Made by a program: the position numbers and the translations under genes
Assembly (NCBI RefSeq): GCF_028747805.1
Contig: NZ_CP114887.1
Location: forward strand, 3,142,001 to 3,206,000
Length of the DNA: 64,000 nt
Reading direction: 5' to 3'
From: Solibacillus daqui
GTDB taxonomy: Bacteria > Bacillota > Bacilli > Bacillales_A > Planococcaceae
The notes under the pieces: generated by a model
Told to the model about the DNA's origin: nothing
Seen by the model: only the letters and a program-made list of their open reading frames with translations
Database searches by the model: none
Shown: positions 34,881-44,208 of the stretch, one piece after another
How the letters are laid out: the number at the start of each line of letters is the position of its first letter
Position numbering within the stretch: the stretch's first letter is position 1

Positions 34881-34976
34881 TTAAATATATTGTACAGCCG
34901 ACTCTAACGCAAAATGCATCACTTTTGGTGCAGTTGAATCACATAAAATATATGGTTTGGTAACTTCATTATTCAT
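34881..34976 (-). CDS. Candidate 31-residue ORF
   Basis: Starts MNNEVTKPYILCDSTAPKVM and stops five bases before the terminator. The ribosome site is weak (CGGGCGAA). The strong terminator just after it is the main argument that this spacer is expressed. It could equally be a non-coding transcript. The rest of the 423-base gap (34977-35157) shows only an AT-rich promoter region. Confidence 0.35.
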   Translation of the reverse strand: MNNEVTKPYILCDSTAPKVMHFALESAVQYI

Positions 34977-35157
34977 TTCGCCCGAGTTATTATGAGGCCC
35001 CCTTTTTAATCTCCCACATCATATTACGATATTATTACAAAATAACATTTTCTTTTAATATTATTGAAAAGTAAGTGAAATATTTCTTTGTTATGATTAA
35101 TCTCGTTAGTTCAGTTCGAGCTAAAAAAACTTACATCTACGAGGTTTAACATATATC

Positions 35158-35757
35158 ATGAAAAAATTTTTTAAAACAATTGCAGCATTTTCTTTAGGTA
35201 CATCACTATTATTTACATCTATGTCTGGCGCTTCGGCAGCTACATATACTGTAAAAAGTGGCGATACATTAGCTAAAATCGCTAAACAATACGGTACGAC
35301 TTACTCATCGATTATGAGTTCAAATAGCTTAAAATCAACAAACATCAACGTTGGACAAAAACTACAAATTGGTTCTAATACTGCTACTTCGGCTTCAGTA
35401 AACAGCTCTAAAGTAATTTCTGTAGCCAAACAACAATTAGGCACACGCTATGTTTTTGGGGGTTCATCACCATCTGGTTTTGACTGCTCAGGTTTCGTAT
35501 CTTATGTATTTTCAAAATCAGGTAAATCAGTGGGACGCCAAACTGCCGCAAGCTTATATAATAACGCAACAAAGGTATCCACTCCTAAAGTTGGGGACTT
35601 AGTGTTCTTTAGTAACACGTATAAAAGAGGCATTTCACATGTAGGTATTTACATGGGTAACGGTAAAATGATTAACGCAAGTGGGTCTAAAGTAAACATC
35701 ACATCTATCCAAGATGGCTATTGGAAATCGAAGTTTACAGCCTATGGTCGCATTTAA
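35158..35757 (+). CDS. LysM-NlpC/P60 cell-wall endopeptidase
   Basis: 199 residues, secreted: signal peptide ending GASA-A at about 27-28. One LysM repeat (29-71; TYTVKSGDTLAKIAKQYGTT) binds peptidoglycan. After a Ser/Thr linker, an NlpC/P60 domain (85-199) shows Cys110 in PSGFDCSGFV and His161 in ISHVGIYMG. Such D,L-endopeptidases (LytE, LytF and CwlS in Bacillus) cut between D-Glu and the diamino acid of stem peptides. Only one LysM, so shorter than LytE. The ribosome site is weak and distant (GAGG, 13 bases). No riboswitch-like leader seen. Confidence 0.93.
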   Translation: MKKFFKTIAAFSLGTSLLFTSMSGASAATYTVKSGDTLAKIAKQYGTTYSSIMSSNSLKSTNINVGQKLQIGSNTATSASVNSSKVISVAKQQLGTRYVFGGSSPSGFDCSGFVSYVFSKSGKSVGRQTAASLYNNATKVSTPKVGDLVFFSNTYKRGISHVGIYMGNGKMINASGSKVNITSIQDGYWKSKFTAYGRI

Positions 35758-35769
35758 TTTCATACAAGC

Positions 35770-35813
35770 AAAACTCCCTGTTTGTTTACAAACTAAACAA
35801 ATAGGGAGTTTTT
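35770..35813. terminator. Terminator of the NlpC/P60 gene
   Basis: AAACTCCCT-G-TTTGTTT pairs with AAACAAA-T-AGGGAGTTT, followed by TT. Confidence 0.9.
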
Positions 35814-35874
35814 AAGTTTTGTGTTGATCAATAATTCATCTTACGCAAACACTGCTTTATATAGCTTTCATATC

Positions 35875-35908
35875 AAGGCAGCCTAGCTATTTGGTCATAG
35901 GCTGCCTT
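35875..35908 (-). terminator. Terminator of the acidic protein gene
   Basis: AAGGCAGCCTA and TAGGCTGCCTT are perfect arms 12 bases apart, 11 bases after the minus-strand stop. Confidence 0.8.
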
Positions 35909-35919
35909 CATTTTATGGA

Positions 35920-36270
35920 TTACTTTGCTGAATTAATTGCATCAATTAGCGTCTTAAAAATTGCTGGATCTTCTACATCTTCATCCGTGATTTCATTTAA
36001 AATTTCAAAATCATCAGCATCTACAAGTAAAATACTCGCTCCGTCTTTTATGAATTCATCTGCTTCTACTTCACCTTCGTAATACTGATATGTCGCAAGC
36101 ACTACATTGGCACCCGCTTCCTCATCAAAAAACGTATATAGCGCATCTGCATTGCCATACACTTCTTCGATTGCATCCGTTAACCCTTCTGAACCCACGT
36201 TCCACTTCACTTCATTATTAATCGTTGCCGCTACTAATGATTCTACAAACTCATCTACTGTATTTGTCAT
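35920..36270 (-). CDS. Acidic 116-residue protein of unknown function
   Basis: GGAGG lies 7 bases before the ATG. Very acidic, with segments such as YYEGEVEADEFIKDG and ITDEDVEDPAIF; no signal or membrane helix. The alternation suggests a small alpha/beta domain. Not recognised. Confidence 0.7.
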   Translation of the reverse strand: MTNTVDEFVESLVAATINNEVKWNVGSEGLTDAIEEVYGNADALYTFFDEEAGANVVLATYQYYEGEVEADEFIKDGASILLVDADDFEILNEITDEDVEDPAIFKTLIDAINSAK

Positions 36271-36368
36271 TACATCGCCTCCATATTTGCCAATTGCTTG
36301 GCGGTAGTGTAGCTACTGTATCACAGTTAGTACTCTTTGAAAACTCCCATTAACACGCATACCACCGC

Positions 36369-38330
36369 TTATGACCGATGAACTTTATACAGTTTAACAA
36401 TTCGATTTAATTGCTCTGCTAGTTGTGTTAACTGCTCGGTAGAAACGGCAATATTTTGCATAGATGCACTTGATTCCGTTAATGTGCTCGTTGTTTCTTC
36501 CACAGCGGCTGTCGTTTCTTCACTAATCGCAGCAATTTCTTGAACTGTTGCATTAATTTCCTGACTTTCACCGTTCATTTGTACTAAACCTTGCATCATT
36601 TCAGCAATCGCCTCGGATATCGTCGCTACTGCCTGTTCAATTTCATTAAAGGTTTGCGAAGTTGTTACTAATTGGCTTACGCCGAGTTCTACTTGTGTAT
36701 AGCCGTTTTGTAACGAATCACTTACATTTGTGGAATCGCGCTGTATCGTTGAAACAATGGACGTAATTTCTGAAACGGACTGCTCTACTTGAACCGCAAG
36801 CTTGCGTACCTCTTCTGCCACTACAGCAAAACCTTTGCCATGTTCCCCAGCACGTGCCGCCTCAATCGAAGCGTTTAATGCCAGCAAATTCGTTTGATTT
36901 GCTACCTCTTCAATAATGGATACGAACGTTGTAATTTTATTTGCTTGAATGTCTAATGCCGCCATTTTTGTTACCGCATCATTCATGACCATTTGCAATT
37001 CATTCATTTGCGCTGATGAGGCATACATCAGTTGTGCACCTTTTTCAGATAGCGCACGTACCGATTGTGACGAGTTTTGTAAGATGGTACTTTGCTGTGC
37101 GGTTTCTTGTAAACGGTTTGAAAAATCATTTACCGTTTCCGAAACTTCTGTAATGGCGAAAGTTTGACGCTCTGCTCCGGAAGAAATATCTTCCATCACT
37201 TGCGTTATTGCTTGTGAGCTAGACGACGCAATTGACACATCTTCTTTTAATTGGATACTCTGAGCAGAAACAGTTTCTGAGGCAAGCGAAACTTCTTTAA
37301 TCGTACTATGAAGCTGCTGTTGCATATCTTTCATATCTTGCATCATCATACCCATCTCATCTTGGCGATTTGTTAATTCGATTGTTTGTGTTAAATTACC
37401 ATCTCGCAAAAGCTGCAGCGATTTTGCCGTTTTTACAATTGGCGCTGTTAACGATTTGCTATAAACCATTGCAATAACAATGGCTGCGAAGAACGCAAGC
37501 ACTAATACAATGATGCCCGTTGTAAACATACCCGATTGGATGGATTGCATTGCCGAAACATCTTGCTTCAGCAGCATGACGCCAATCACTTCTTTTCCTG
37601 TTGGGTCTAAAAATGGCAAGTAGCTTTCGATTACTTGTGCATCTTCTATAAATACACGTGTAGCGTCACCGTTTAACAATTCCTTTAAAGAGACGTCCTC
37701 GCTTTTGGCAAGCAAAGTTTCTAGCTCTTCTGGATTTAAAAATTGAAGCTGCACAAGTGGCAATAATTCCTGAATAAGCTTAATAAATTGATCATTTACC
37801 CCAACTTGAACCGTACCAATAATTGTTCCGTTCACTTCAATCGGAGCGAAAGCACGAATCGCTAGTCCACTTTTCCCATACTCTAGCCCACTAATTACGT
37901 TGCCATTTAAGGTTTCCTGAATTGCAGAAGTTTTGGACTTATCATCACCAAATTGCTCCAAATTATGGCCGCGCACATGAACCATTCCTTGTGCATCTCC
38001 TATTTCTAGTACGGCTAGCTGCTGCTCATGCTGAAGTTTGGTAAACAGCGCATTCATGCTTTCATTTATAGAAGCGCGGTTCGTTGATTGCAAAATAGCC
38101 GCCACTTCTGGATTTTTCGCAAGTGATGTAGCGATCGCCTGCAGTTGCGCCTTTTCTGTTTCGACTTGGGTATTCACAATATGTTCCATTTGCTTTTGAT
38201 CTTCATTTTGAATCGACTCAAAGCTTGATGTTGTTGCAAAATAATTGACTACCACAGTTACGAGAACCGGTAAAATACATACTGCTAATAATAGAAAAGT
38301 TAACCTCGTTCTCATCGTTTTCTTGCGCAC
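36369..38330 (-). CDS. Methyl-accepting chemotaxis protein
   Basis: 653 residues, GTG start with AGAGGTG 6 bases upstream. Membrane helix 1 (about 10-30), an extracellular Cache-like sensor (about 35-275), helix 2 (about 276-298), HAMP (about 299-352) and a cytoplasmic signalling domain with the hairpin motif [28 protein letters not shown]. The sensor binds an unknown ligand; the cytoplasmic tip controls CheA. Monocistronic. No chemotaxis genes are adjacent. Confidence 0.93.
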   Translation of the reverse strand: MRKKTMRTRLTFLLLAVCILPVLVTVVVNYFATTSSFESIQNEDQKQMEHIVNTQVETEKAQLQAIATSLAKNPEVAAILQSTNRASINESMNALFTKLQHEQQLAVLEIGDAQGMVHVRGHNLEQFGDDKSKTSAIQETLNGNVISGLEYGKSGLAIRAFAPIEVNGTIIGTVQVGVNDQFIKLIQELLPLVQLQFLNPEELETLLAKSEDVSLKELLNGDATRVFIEDAQVIESYLPFLDPTGKEVIGVMLLKQDVSAMQSIQSGMFTTGIIVLVLAFFAAIVIAMVYSKSLTAPIVKTAKSLQLLRDGNLTQTIELTNRQDEMGMMMQDMKDMQQQLHSTIKEVSLASETVSAQSIQLKEDVSIASSSSQAITQVMEDISSGAERQTFAITEVSETVNDFSNRLQETAQQSTILQNSSQSVRALSEKGAQLMYASSAQMNELQMVMNDAVTKMAALDIQANKITTFVSIIEEVANQTNLLALNASIEAARAGEHGKGFAVVAEEVRKLAVQVEQSVSEITSIVSTIQRDSTNVSDSLQNGYTQVELGVSQLVTTSQTFNEIEQAVATISEAIAEMMQGLVQMNGESQEINATVQEIAAISEETTAAVEETTSTLTESSASMQNIAVSTEQLTQLAEQLNRIVKLYKVHRS

Positions 38331-38733
38331 AATTTCACCTCTATGTAATTTATCGCATTATTATTTTTTGACAATTTTATCACAATTTTGTCACAACAAA
38401 TATCATAACAGGAATTGTAGGAAATTTAAATTGTACAGTGTAAAAAAATGGGGAATAATTTGGTTGGTGTTGAGATGGAATTTTTAGTGCGGGGCTGAAT
38501 TCAGTTTCGGTAGTTCGTTTTCCACGACCACAGCTACAAAAAGAGGGTGTCGGAATTTCAGATGCAAACCTGATTTATCGAACACCACCCGATTTTGTGT
38601 TTCTGAAATAAATTCGACCTTCAAAAAAGTTTTCTTCTGTAAACTGACCACTTCAAAAATTGATATTTTGGTACTTTTAAAGATATCAATTTCCACTATA
38701 CTAAACGTATTAATCTTTAGGAGGTTTTTACTC
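38331..38733. other. Divergent spacer upstream of pdxS with inverted repeats
   Basis: 403 bases without a gene. AAATTGATAT (38657-38666) and ATATCAATTT (38683-38692) form perfect 10-base arms 16 bases apart, just before a TATACT -10-like box (38697-38702) that lacks a good -35. ATTTCAG and CTGAAAT form another pair near 38550-38610. The layout would suit an activator or repressor site for pdxS; the protein is unknown. Confidence 0.4.
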
Positions 38734-39618
38734 ATGGTTCAATTTGGTACAGATCGTGTAAAACGAGGGATGGCAGAAATGCAAAAAGGTGGCGTTATTA
38801 TGGATGTTGTCAACGCCGAGCAAGCAAAAATCGCTGAAGCAGCTGGAGCAGTAGCAGTTATGGCGTTAGAGCGTGTTCCTTCAGATATTCGTAAAGCTGG
38901 CGGCGTTGCACGTATGGCGGATTTAAAAATTGTTGAAGAAGTAATGGCTGCCGTTTCAATTCCAGTAATGGCGAAAGCACGTATCGGTCATATTACAGAA
39001 GCGCGTGTATTAGAATCAATGGGTGTGGATTATATCGATGAATCTGAGGTATTAACACCGGCAGATGAAGAATTCCATTTACTAAAAAGTGACTATACAG
39101 TTCCATTCGTATGTGGCTGCCGTGATTTAGGTGAGGCTGCTCGTCGTATCGGCGAAGGGGCATCCATGCTACGTACAAAGGGTGAGCCTGGTACAGGAAA
39201 TATTGTCGAGGCCGTTCGTCATATGCGTAAAGTAAATGCGCAAGTACGTCGTGTTGTCGGCATGAACATAGATGAGCTAATGACAGAAGCAAAGCTGTTA
39301 GGTGCACCTTTTGAATTATTGTTAGAAATTAAGCGCTTAGGTCGGTTACCAGTTGTTAACTTTGCAGCTGGAGGTGTAGCAACGCCTGCGGATGCCGCGT
39401 TAATGATGGAGCTAGGTGCTGACGGTGTTTTCGTAGGTTCTGGTATTTTTAAATCGGAAAATCCTGAAAAATTTGCACGCGCAATTGTGGAAGCAACAAC
39501 ACACTATCGAGATTATGAATTAATCGCTCGCGTGTCTAAAGATTTAGGTTCACCAATGACTGGCATTGAAATTTCAAAATTAGCTGCTGCGGATCGGATG
39601 CAGGAACGTGGCTGGTAA
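38734..39618 (+). CDS. pdxS: Pyridoxal 5'-phosphate synthase, synthase subunit
   Basis: 294 residues from ATG 38734 (TAGGAGG upstream; a longer frame begins 22 codons earlier without a site). It condenses ribose 5-phosphate, glyceraldehyde 3-phosphate and ammonia to PLP. The two active-site lysines are visible: Lys81 in VMAKARIGH and Lys149 in [11 protein letters not shown], with Asp24. It works as a dodecamer with twelve PdxT glutaminase subunits, encoded by the overlapping next gene. Confidence 0.97.
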   Translation: MVQFGTDRVKRGMAEMQKGGVIMDVVNAEQAKIAEAAGAVAVMALERVPSDIRKAGGVARMADLKIVEEVMAAVSIPVMAKARIGHITEARVLESMGVDYIDESEVLTPADEEFHLLKSDYTVPFVCGCRDLGEAARRIGEGASMLRTKGEPGTGNIVEAVRHMRKVNAQVRRVVGMNIDELMTEAKLLGAPFELLLEIKRLGRLPVVNFAAGGVATPADAALMMELGADGVFVGSGIFKSENPEKFARAIVEATTHYRDYELIARVSKDLGSPMTGIEISKLAAADRMQERGW

Positions 39619-40222
39619 TCAAAAAAAGATTGGCGTCCTCGCTTTACAGGGAGCAGTTCGTGAGCATGTAAACGCCATTGAAACAGTCGGTGCACAGGCA
39701 GTTGTTGTTAAGCATGTTGAGGATTTGGTTAACATTGACGGCTTAATCTTACCTGGTGGTGAAAGTACAACAATGCGAAAACTAATCGATCACTATCAAT
39801 TTCTTGAACCATTACGTGCTTTTGGACAAAGCGGTAGGCCCATTTTCGGCACTTGTGCGGGTTTGATTTTATTAGCTGGTGAAGTTGTCGGCTATGAAGC
39901 GCCCCATATAGGATTGATGAGTAGTGTAGTGGAGCGCAATTCTTTTGGGCGTCAAAAGGATAGCTTTGAAGTCAAGCTCCATGCGAAAGGTATCGGCGAA
40001 GATGTAGCTGCTGTCTTTATCCGTGCCCCGCATATCGTTTCAGTTGGTGAAAATGTAGAGGTACTCGCAGAATATGATGGTCGTATTGTACTCGCTCGCG
40101 ATGGACAATACTTGGGCTGTTCTTTCCATCCAGAGTTAACAGAGGATGTACGAGTAATGAAGTATTTTTTAACGATGGTTGAACAGAGTGGAGAAAAATA
40201 CTGCAAGTCTGATCAACTTTGA
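39608..40222 (+). CDS. pdxT: Pyridoxal 5'-phosphate synthase, glutaminase subunit
   Basis: 204 residues, GTG start overlapping the pdxS end by 11 bases. It hydrolyses glutamine and channels ammonia to PdxS. Class I amidotransferase triad: Cys83 in [12 protein letters not shown], His174 and Glu176 in SFHPELTED; oxyanion glycine loop LPGGESTT at 49-56. Start supported by [13 protein letters not shown]. Confidence 0.97.
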   Translation: MAGNQKKIGVLALQGAVREHVNAIETVGAQAVVVKHVEDLVNIDGLILPGGESTTMRKLIDHYQFLEPLRAFGQSGRPIFGTCAGLILLAGEVVGYEAPHIGLMSSVVERNSFGRQKDSFEVKLHAKGIGEDVAAVFIRAPHIVSVGENVEVLAEYDGRIVLARDGQYLGCSFHPELTEDVRVMKYFLTMVEQSGEKYCKSDQL

Positions 40223-40238
40223 AAGACTTAAATAGTAG

Positions 40239-40276
40239 AAAAGGTCTGTCCGGAATTTTTTTTGGGGCAGACCTTT
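40239..40276 (+). terminator. Terminator of pdxST
   Basis: AAAAGGTCTGTCC pairs with GGGGCAGACCTTTT (one G-U). An 11-base direct repeat, AGTCTGATCAA, flanks it at about 40206 and 40282. Confidence 0.85.
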
Positions 40277-40548
40277 TACTGAGTCTGATCAAAAAGCAAA
40301 CACTTTTTTGGACAGTTCCTCTATTATTACCTATTCAATGAACAATCGGTTGAACATCAGAAAGTATATGGGTTGCAATACTTTAAATTCCCAAGAAGTT
40401 TATCTTTATTCAGTTGCCAATCCCAATACTGCCTCTTCAATTCTAGCTATAAAGCTATTACAAACCTCTATTTTATTCACATCTCATTTGCTATTCTAAA
40501 AATAACAAGTAATAATTTTAATAATAAGCATTCGAGGGAGTGGGATTT
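40277..40548. other. Spacer after pdxST
   Basis: Holds CACTTTTTTGGACAGTTCCT, which resembles one arm of the strong hairpin at 28087-28122 and may be half of a related terminator. No gene seen. Confidence 0.35.
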
Positions 40549-41181
40549 TTGGAGAAAAAGTTTAAATTACAAAATGTGTTAAAAGTTCAAGTTTTACATG
40601 CGCCGGAAAACTTTACGATTACTACAACTTCAAATGAACAAACATACGATCGAATCCTCTATTTTGTTTACAATCTAGAGGAAATGGTAAAGGGATTACG
40701 AGCGGTCATTGCGGCAAAATCACTTGCACCAGATGGCTACTTGTTTTTCATTTATCCGAAAAAAGGGAATAAGCAATACGCAACTTATATTGGCCGAGAT
40801 GAAATTTTCCCCGCACTGCAGGTGGATGACGACAAATATGCTCTACAAAGTGCCATCAAATTTACGAGTCTGCAATCACTCGATGATACGTTTTCAATAC
40901 TTGGTATGAAGCATGAGCCGGTCAAGCAAAAAAAGACTGCTTCTAGCCAGCGTGTTGGCGATTACGAGGGATATATTCCTGAAATTACGAGCTTATTAAA
41001 TGATTATCCAAAGGCTTTATCACTTTATGAAAGTTTAACACCTGGCTACAAAAAGGATTGGGCACGCTATGTATTTAGTGCGAAGAAGGCTGAAACACAG
41101 TCCCATCGAAAGGAAGAAATGATTCAGATTTTAGAAGCTGGGTTTAAAACGAAAGATTTGTTTAAAAAAAGCAATATGTAG
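40549..41181 (+). CDS. YdeI/OmpD-associated-like protein
   Basis: 210 residues from TTG 40549; a GTG three codons earlier lies on the ribosome site GAGGGAG. The C-terminal third (PKALSLYESLTPGYKKDWARYVFSAKKAETQSHRKEEMIQIL) has the form of the YdeI / OmpD-associated (bacteriocin-protection) domain seen in many soil bacteria. The first 130 residues (ILYFVYNLEEMVKGLRAVIAAKSLAPDGYLFFIYPKK) look like a DUF3052/methyltransferase-like fold without a SAM motif. Function unknown. Confidence 0.65.
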   Translation: MEKKFKLQNVLKVQVLHAPENFTITTTSNEQTYDRILYFVYNLEEMVKGLRAVIAAKSLAPDGYLFFIYPKKGNKQYATYIGRDEIFPALQVDDDKYALQSAIKFTSLQSLDDTFSILGMKHEPVKQKKTASSQRVGDYEGYIPEITSLLNDYPKALSLYESLTPGYKKDWARYVFSAKKAETQSHRKEEMIQILEAGFKTKDLFKKSNM

Positions 41182-41502
41182 ATACTCTGATAATCGCAGC
41201 TCGCACAGTAATTTGATAGACAGTTTTCCCCCAAATGGAAACGGACACGCCTGTATGTCTTTTTTTATTATACGAACAAAGCATTGCAAAACCGCATCGC
41301 AAAAAACAAGGATATCAAATATTTTCCGATAGTAAAGTATAACCTTTGAAAAACTCCATTTAGATCATAGCGGACAATTATTTCCACCAAGTAATGACGC
41401 CCAGCACCCAAATACATCGCTTTTTCCGTCAAGACAACGTATAATGAAAAATCAGAAGAAGAATTCCATTTTTCCTCTAGTCAAAAGAAGAGGTGCTATT
41501 AC
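41182..41502. other. Spacer, 321 bases
   Basis: No gene found. GGACACGCCTGTATGTC followed by TTTTTTT at about 41250-41280 is a possible weak terminator. Confidence 0.35.
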
Positions 41503-41931
41503 TTGAAAACGTTTGAAAAAGAATTACCTGAACAATACGAAGCATTAAAGAAGCAAGCCAATTATACATCTAGCTGGCGCGAGCGTTTAGCCGCGGTTGA
41601 AACATTATCAGCTTATCGACATGAAAAAGTGATCGATTTATTAAATAACCGAATGAAAAATGATACGGTTTACACGGTGCAAACAGCAGCTTACAATGCT
41701 CTTGTATCGTTTGGTGAAAACGTGGAAAAACCTAAACCTGCACGTTTTGATATTATTAAAGGGACAGATAAAATTTTCCTACGTGTGAAAAAAAGCTTAC
41801 CAAAAGATCATACGATTGCAGATTTTGCTGAGAAACTAAAACGTATGCGCTTAGATGTATTTGATGCATATGAAGGCGACAAAGGTGAGCAATTTATGAC
41901 TTGGCTAGAGGAACGTTGGGCTAAGCTGTAA
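41503..41931 (+). CDS. HEAT-repeat-like small protein
   Basis: 142 residues from a TTG with AAGAGGTG 7 bases upstream. The region WRERLAAVETLSAYRHEKVIDLLNNRMKNDTVYTVQTAAYNALVSFG has the paired-helix spacing of HEAT or PBS-lyase repeats (about residues 25-72), and a charged C-terminal helix bundle follows. Probably a protein-binding scaffold. Partner unknown. Confidence 0.7.
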   Translation: MKTFEKELPEQYEALKKQANYTSSWRERLAAVETLSAYRHEKVIDLLNNRMKNDTVYTVQTAAYNALVSFGENVEKPKPARFDIIKGTDKIFLRVKKSLPKDHTIADFAEKLKRMRLDVFDAYEGDKGEQFMTWLEERWAKL

Positions 41932-41957
41932 TTATTCTTTTCATAATTTTTATGGAT

Positions 41958-41993
41958 AACCATTCTCTCCGATAATTGGGGAGGGTGGTTTTT
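41958..41993 (+). terminator. Terminator
   Basis: AACCATTCTCTCC pairs with GGGGAGGGTGGTT through several G-U pairs, then TTT. Confidence 0.75.
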
Positions 41994-42094
41994 CTGCGAT
42001 GCACTAGGTAACACACTAGGATTCATTTTTGCATGCTTCATTCATATAGAAGAGGTTCTTTTGTTCATTCGCTATTTTAAAGGAGATACATAGG

Positions 42095-42781
42095 ATGGGA
42101 AAATTAAAAGATTGGAAAACTGGTGCTGATGGTCAAAAGTTTGTTGCCTCCTTTAGCGGTGGTAAAGATAGTACACTCGCTTTATACGAGGCCATGAAAA
42201 CCGGGCAAGCAGTAGGTTTAATTATTGTACTTGAGGAAGATGGGACACGCTCTCGCTCACATGGTATGACCGTAGACTTTATAAAAGCACAAGCCGAGTC
42301 TATTGACTTGCCTATTCATTTTGCAGCAGCAAGCTGGGCAAACTACGAAGCGACGTTTATTGAGATGCTCAATAAAATGAAGAATTTAGGAGCAGATGCA
42401 CTTGTTACAGGCGATCTTGATATGCCTGAGCACGGCTGCTGGCATGAAAAAGTCGCAAACATCGCAAACTTAAAACTCGGAATGCCATTATGGCAAGCTG
42501 ACCATTCAGAAGTTGTTGAACGCTTCATTAATTTAGGTTTTAAAACGATCGTGACTACTGTTAACCTAACATTAGGTATGCGAGAAGATGATTTAGGGAA
42601 AGTATTAACACATGAGTATGTGCAGGAGCTAAAATCTCGAGGCATAGATCCTTGTGGTGAAGGTGGCGAGTTTCATACAACCGTAATTGATGGGCCCATT
42701 TTTAGACAGCCCATTACTTTTCAACCGTGCAAAATTATTCGGGAAGACAACTATGCGTTTTTACCGCTCATATTAATTTGA
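42095..42781 (+). CDS. Dph6-like diphthine-ammonia ligase family ATP pyrophosphatase
   Basis: 228 residues. The N-terminal PP-loop SGGKDS (21-26) binds ATP. GALVTGD-like (ADALVTGDLDMPEHG) and GIDPCGEGGEFHTTVIDGP are hallmarks of the Dph6/MJ0570 family. In eukaryotes and archaea it amidates diphthine on elongation factor 2; bacteria lack diphthamide, so the bacterial substrate is unknown, perhaps another nucleotide or cofactor amidation. Good ribosome site (AAAGGAG). Confidence 0.88.
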   Translation: MGKLKDWKTGADGQKFVASFSGGKDSTLALYEAMKTGQAVGLIIVLEEDGTRSRSHGMTVDFIKAQAESIDLPIHFAAASWANYEATFIEMLNKMKNLGADALVTGDLDMPEHGCWHEKVANIANLKLGMPLWQADHSEVVERFINLGFKTIVTTVNLTLGMREDDLGKVLTHEYVQELKSRGIDPCGEGGEFHTTVIDGPIFRQPITFQPCKIIREDNYAFLPLILI

Positions 42782-42947
42782 ACATTTGATTGAGTAATAG
42801 CTCTTTGCAAGCTATAAAATTGCGGGCACATTAATTGAATAAAAAAATTTTAGCGTTATCCAATTCCATAGCAACACGATAAAATGGTTCACCATTGAAA
42901 CAATTTCGACTATGGCAAAAATTTAGTTACAAACGGTGGAGTGAAAA

Positions 42948-43787
42948 ATGAAAAAATTTACAATTGATATTCTTATTATAATGATTGGGGCATTCCTCTT
43001 TGCACTTGCTATCAACTTATTCGTTATTCCACACGATTTAGGTGAAGGCGGCGTAACAGGTGTAACGATTATTCTTTATTATGTAATGGGATGGTCTCCT
43101 GGTCTTGTCAGCTTTGTAATCAATGCCGCCCTATTAATTATGGGCTATCGATTCCTCAATAGGCAAACTACAATTTATACAATTATCGCAGTAACCTTCA
43201 ATTCAATTTTCTTACATTTAACAGAATCTTGGTCAATTCAATCAGATGAAATTATGATTAATGCTATTTTTGGTGGGGTTTTTGTTGGTGTTGGGATTGG
43301 ATTAATAATCCGCGTCGGTGGTACAACTGCTGGCACGACCATTTTAGCGAGAATAGCGAATAAATTCCTTGGCTGGAATATTAGCTACGCGCTACTTTTT
43401 TTCGATCTAATCGTTGCCTTTTCATCTTATTTCATTATCGGCGCAGAAGCACTCATGCTTACGATTATGATGCTTTACATTGGAACAAAGGTTATGGAAT
43501 TCGTGATTGAAGGGGTAAATCCTCAAAAAGCGGTGACAATCATTTCAAAAAATCCGAATGCCATCGCGGATCAAGTAAGCTTTAAAATGAATCGTGGAGT
43601 AACTGTCCTATCTGGGCACGGCTATTATACGAAGGAACAAAAGGAAATTTTATATATCGTTATTAGCAGACAAGAAGTCATTAAGCTAAAAAATATTGTA
43701 AAAGCGGTAGATAAGGATGCCTTTATTACAATCCATGATGTACGAGATGTATTTGGAAAAGGCTTTATCGAGCTATCAAAGTCTTAA
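42948..43787 (+). CDS. YitT-family membrane protein (DUF161/DUF2179)
   Basis: 279 residues. Five to six helices in the first 190 residues (GAFLFALAINLFVIPHDLGEGGVTGVTIILYY is the family start), then a cytoplasmic DUF2179 domain (about 195-279; VTIISKNPNAIADQVSFKMNRGVTVLSGHGYYTKEQKEILYIVISRQE). Members include YitT, YpjC and YqfU, putative transporters of unknown substrate. Ribosome site GGAGTG. Confidence 0.9.
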   Translation: MKKFTIDILIIMIGAFLFALAINLFVIPHDLGEGGVTGVTIILYYVMGWSPGLVSFVINAALLIMGYRFLNRQTTIYTIIAVTFNSIFLHLTESWSIQSDEIMINAIFGGVFVGVGIGLIIRVGGTTAGTTILARIANKFLGWNISYALLFFDLIVAFSSYFIIGAEALMLTIMMLYIGTKVMEFVIEGVNPQKAVTIISKNPNAIADQVSFKMNRGVTVLSGHGYYTKEQKEILYIVISRQEVIKLKNIVKAVDKDAFITIHDVRDVFGKGFIELSKS

Positions 43788-43828
43788 TAAGAACAGGCTT
43801 TAACAATTGTAAGCGGTCAAATACACAT

Positions 43829-43867
43829 AACACCGTTCATAAAGTCTGAACGGTGTTGATGTTATTT
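43829..43867 (+). terminator. Terminator of the yitT-like gene
   Basis: AACACCGTTCA and TGAACGGTGTT are perfect 11-base arms around 7 bases; a GATGTTATTT tail follows. Confidence 0.75.
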
Positions 43868-43905
43868 CCTCTGAACTACTTCCCCGATATTTAATACTTA
43901 CTAAG

Positions 43906-43970
43906 AAGGAAAAACGCTCACTTGAGAAACATTTACAAGGGTGTTGCCAAGAATTTTATTGGCGATTTAG
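43906..43970 (+). pseudogene. Fragment duplicated from the DUF2339 gene
   Basis: About 60 bases match 63225-63290, inside the DUF2339 gene at the right edge of the window, with a few substitutions and small indels. The shared text begins AAGGAAAAACGCTCACTTGA and continues through TTGCCAAGAATTTT. An indel breaks the frame (GAAGAA has become GAGAA), so no product of the original kind can be made. The remaining bases of the 421-base gap to the next gene hold no intact gene; a minus-strand AAGGAGG near 44100 leads only to a 6-codon frame. Confidence 0.65.
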
Positions 43971-44208
43971 AAGAACGTTTAAGGAAATATCAAAATAATT
44001 ATTGGTTAACAGTGGATTATTATATTAAAAAGTAAAATCCTTTAAAAATTGCTCATCATATTCAACGCTTAGAATGATTGACCATTCATATTAATAGCCT
44101 CCTTCATTACAGCAATCTAGGACTTATACGTATGCTATATCATGCAAGTACTTTGGTTTACCTATACTTCATTATCGTTCTAAGATTCCTGCACCGGATA
44201 CACAAGAT

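Noticed and set aside
34735-35157. Cyclic-di-AMP (ydaO) riboswitch before the NlpC/P60 gene
   Set aside because: Such switches often precede cell-wall hydrolases, but none of the characteristic conserved blocks is present here.
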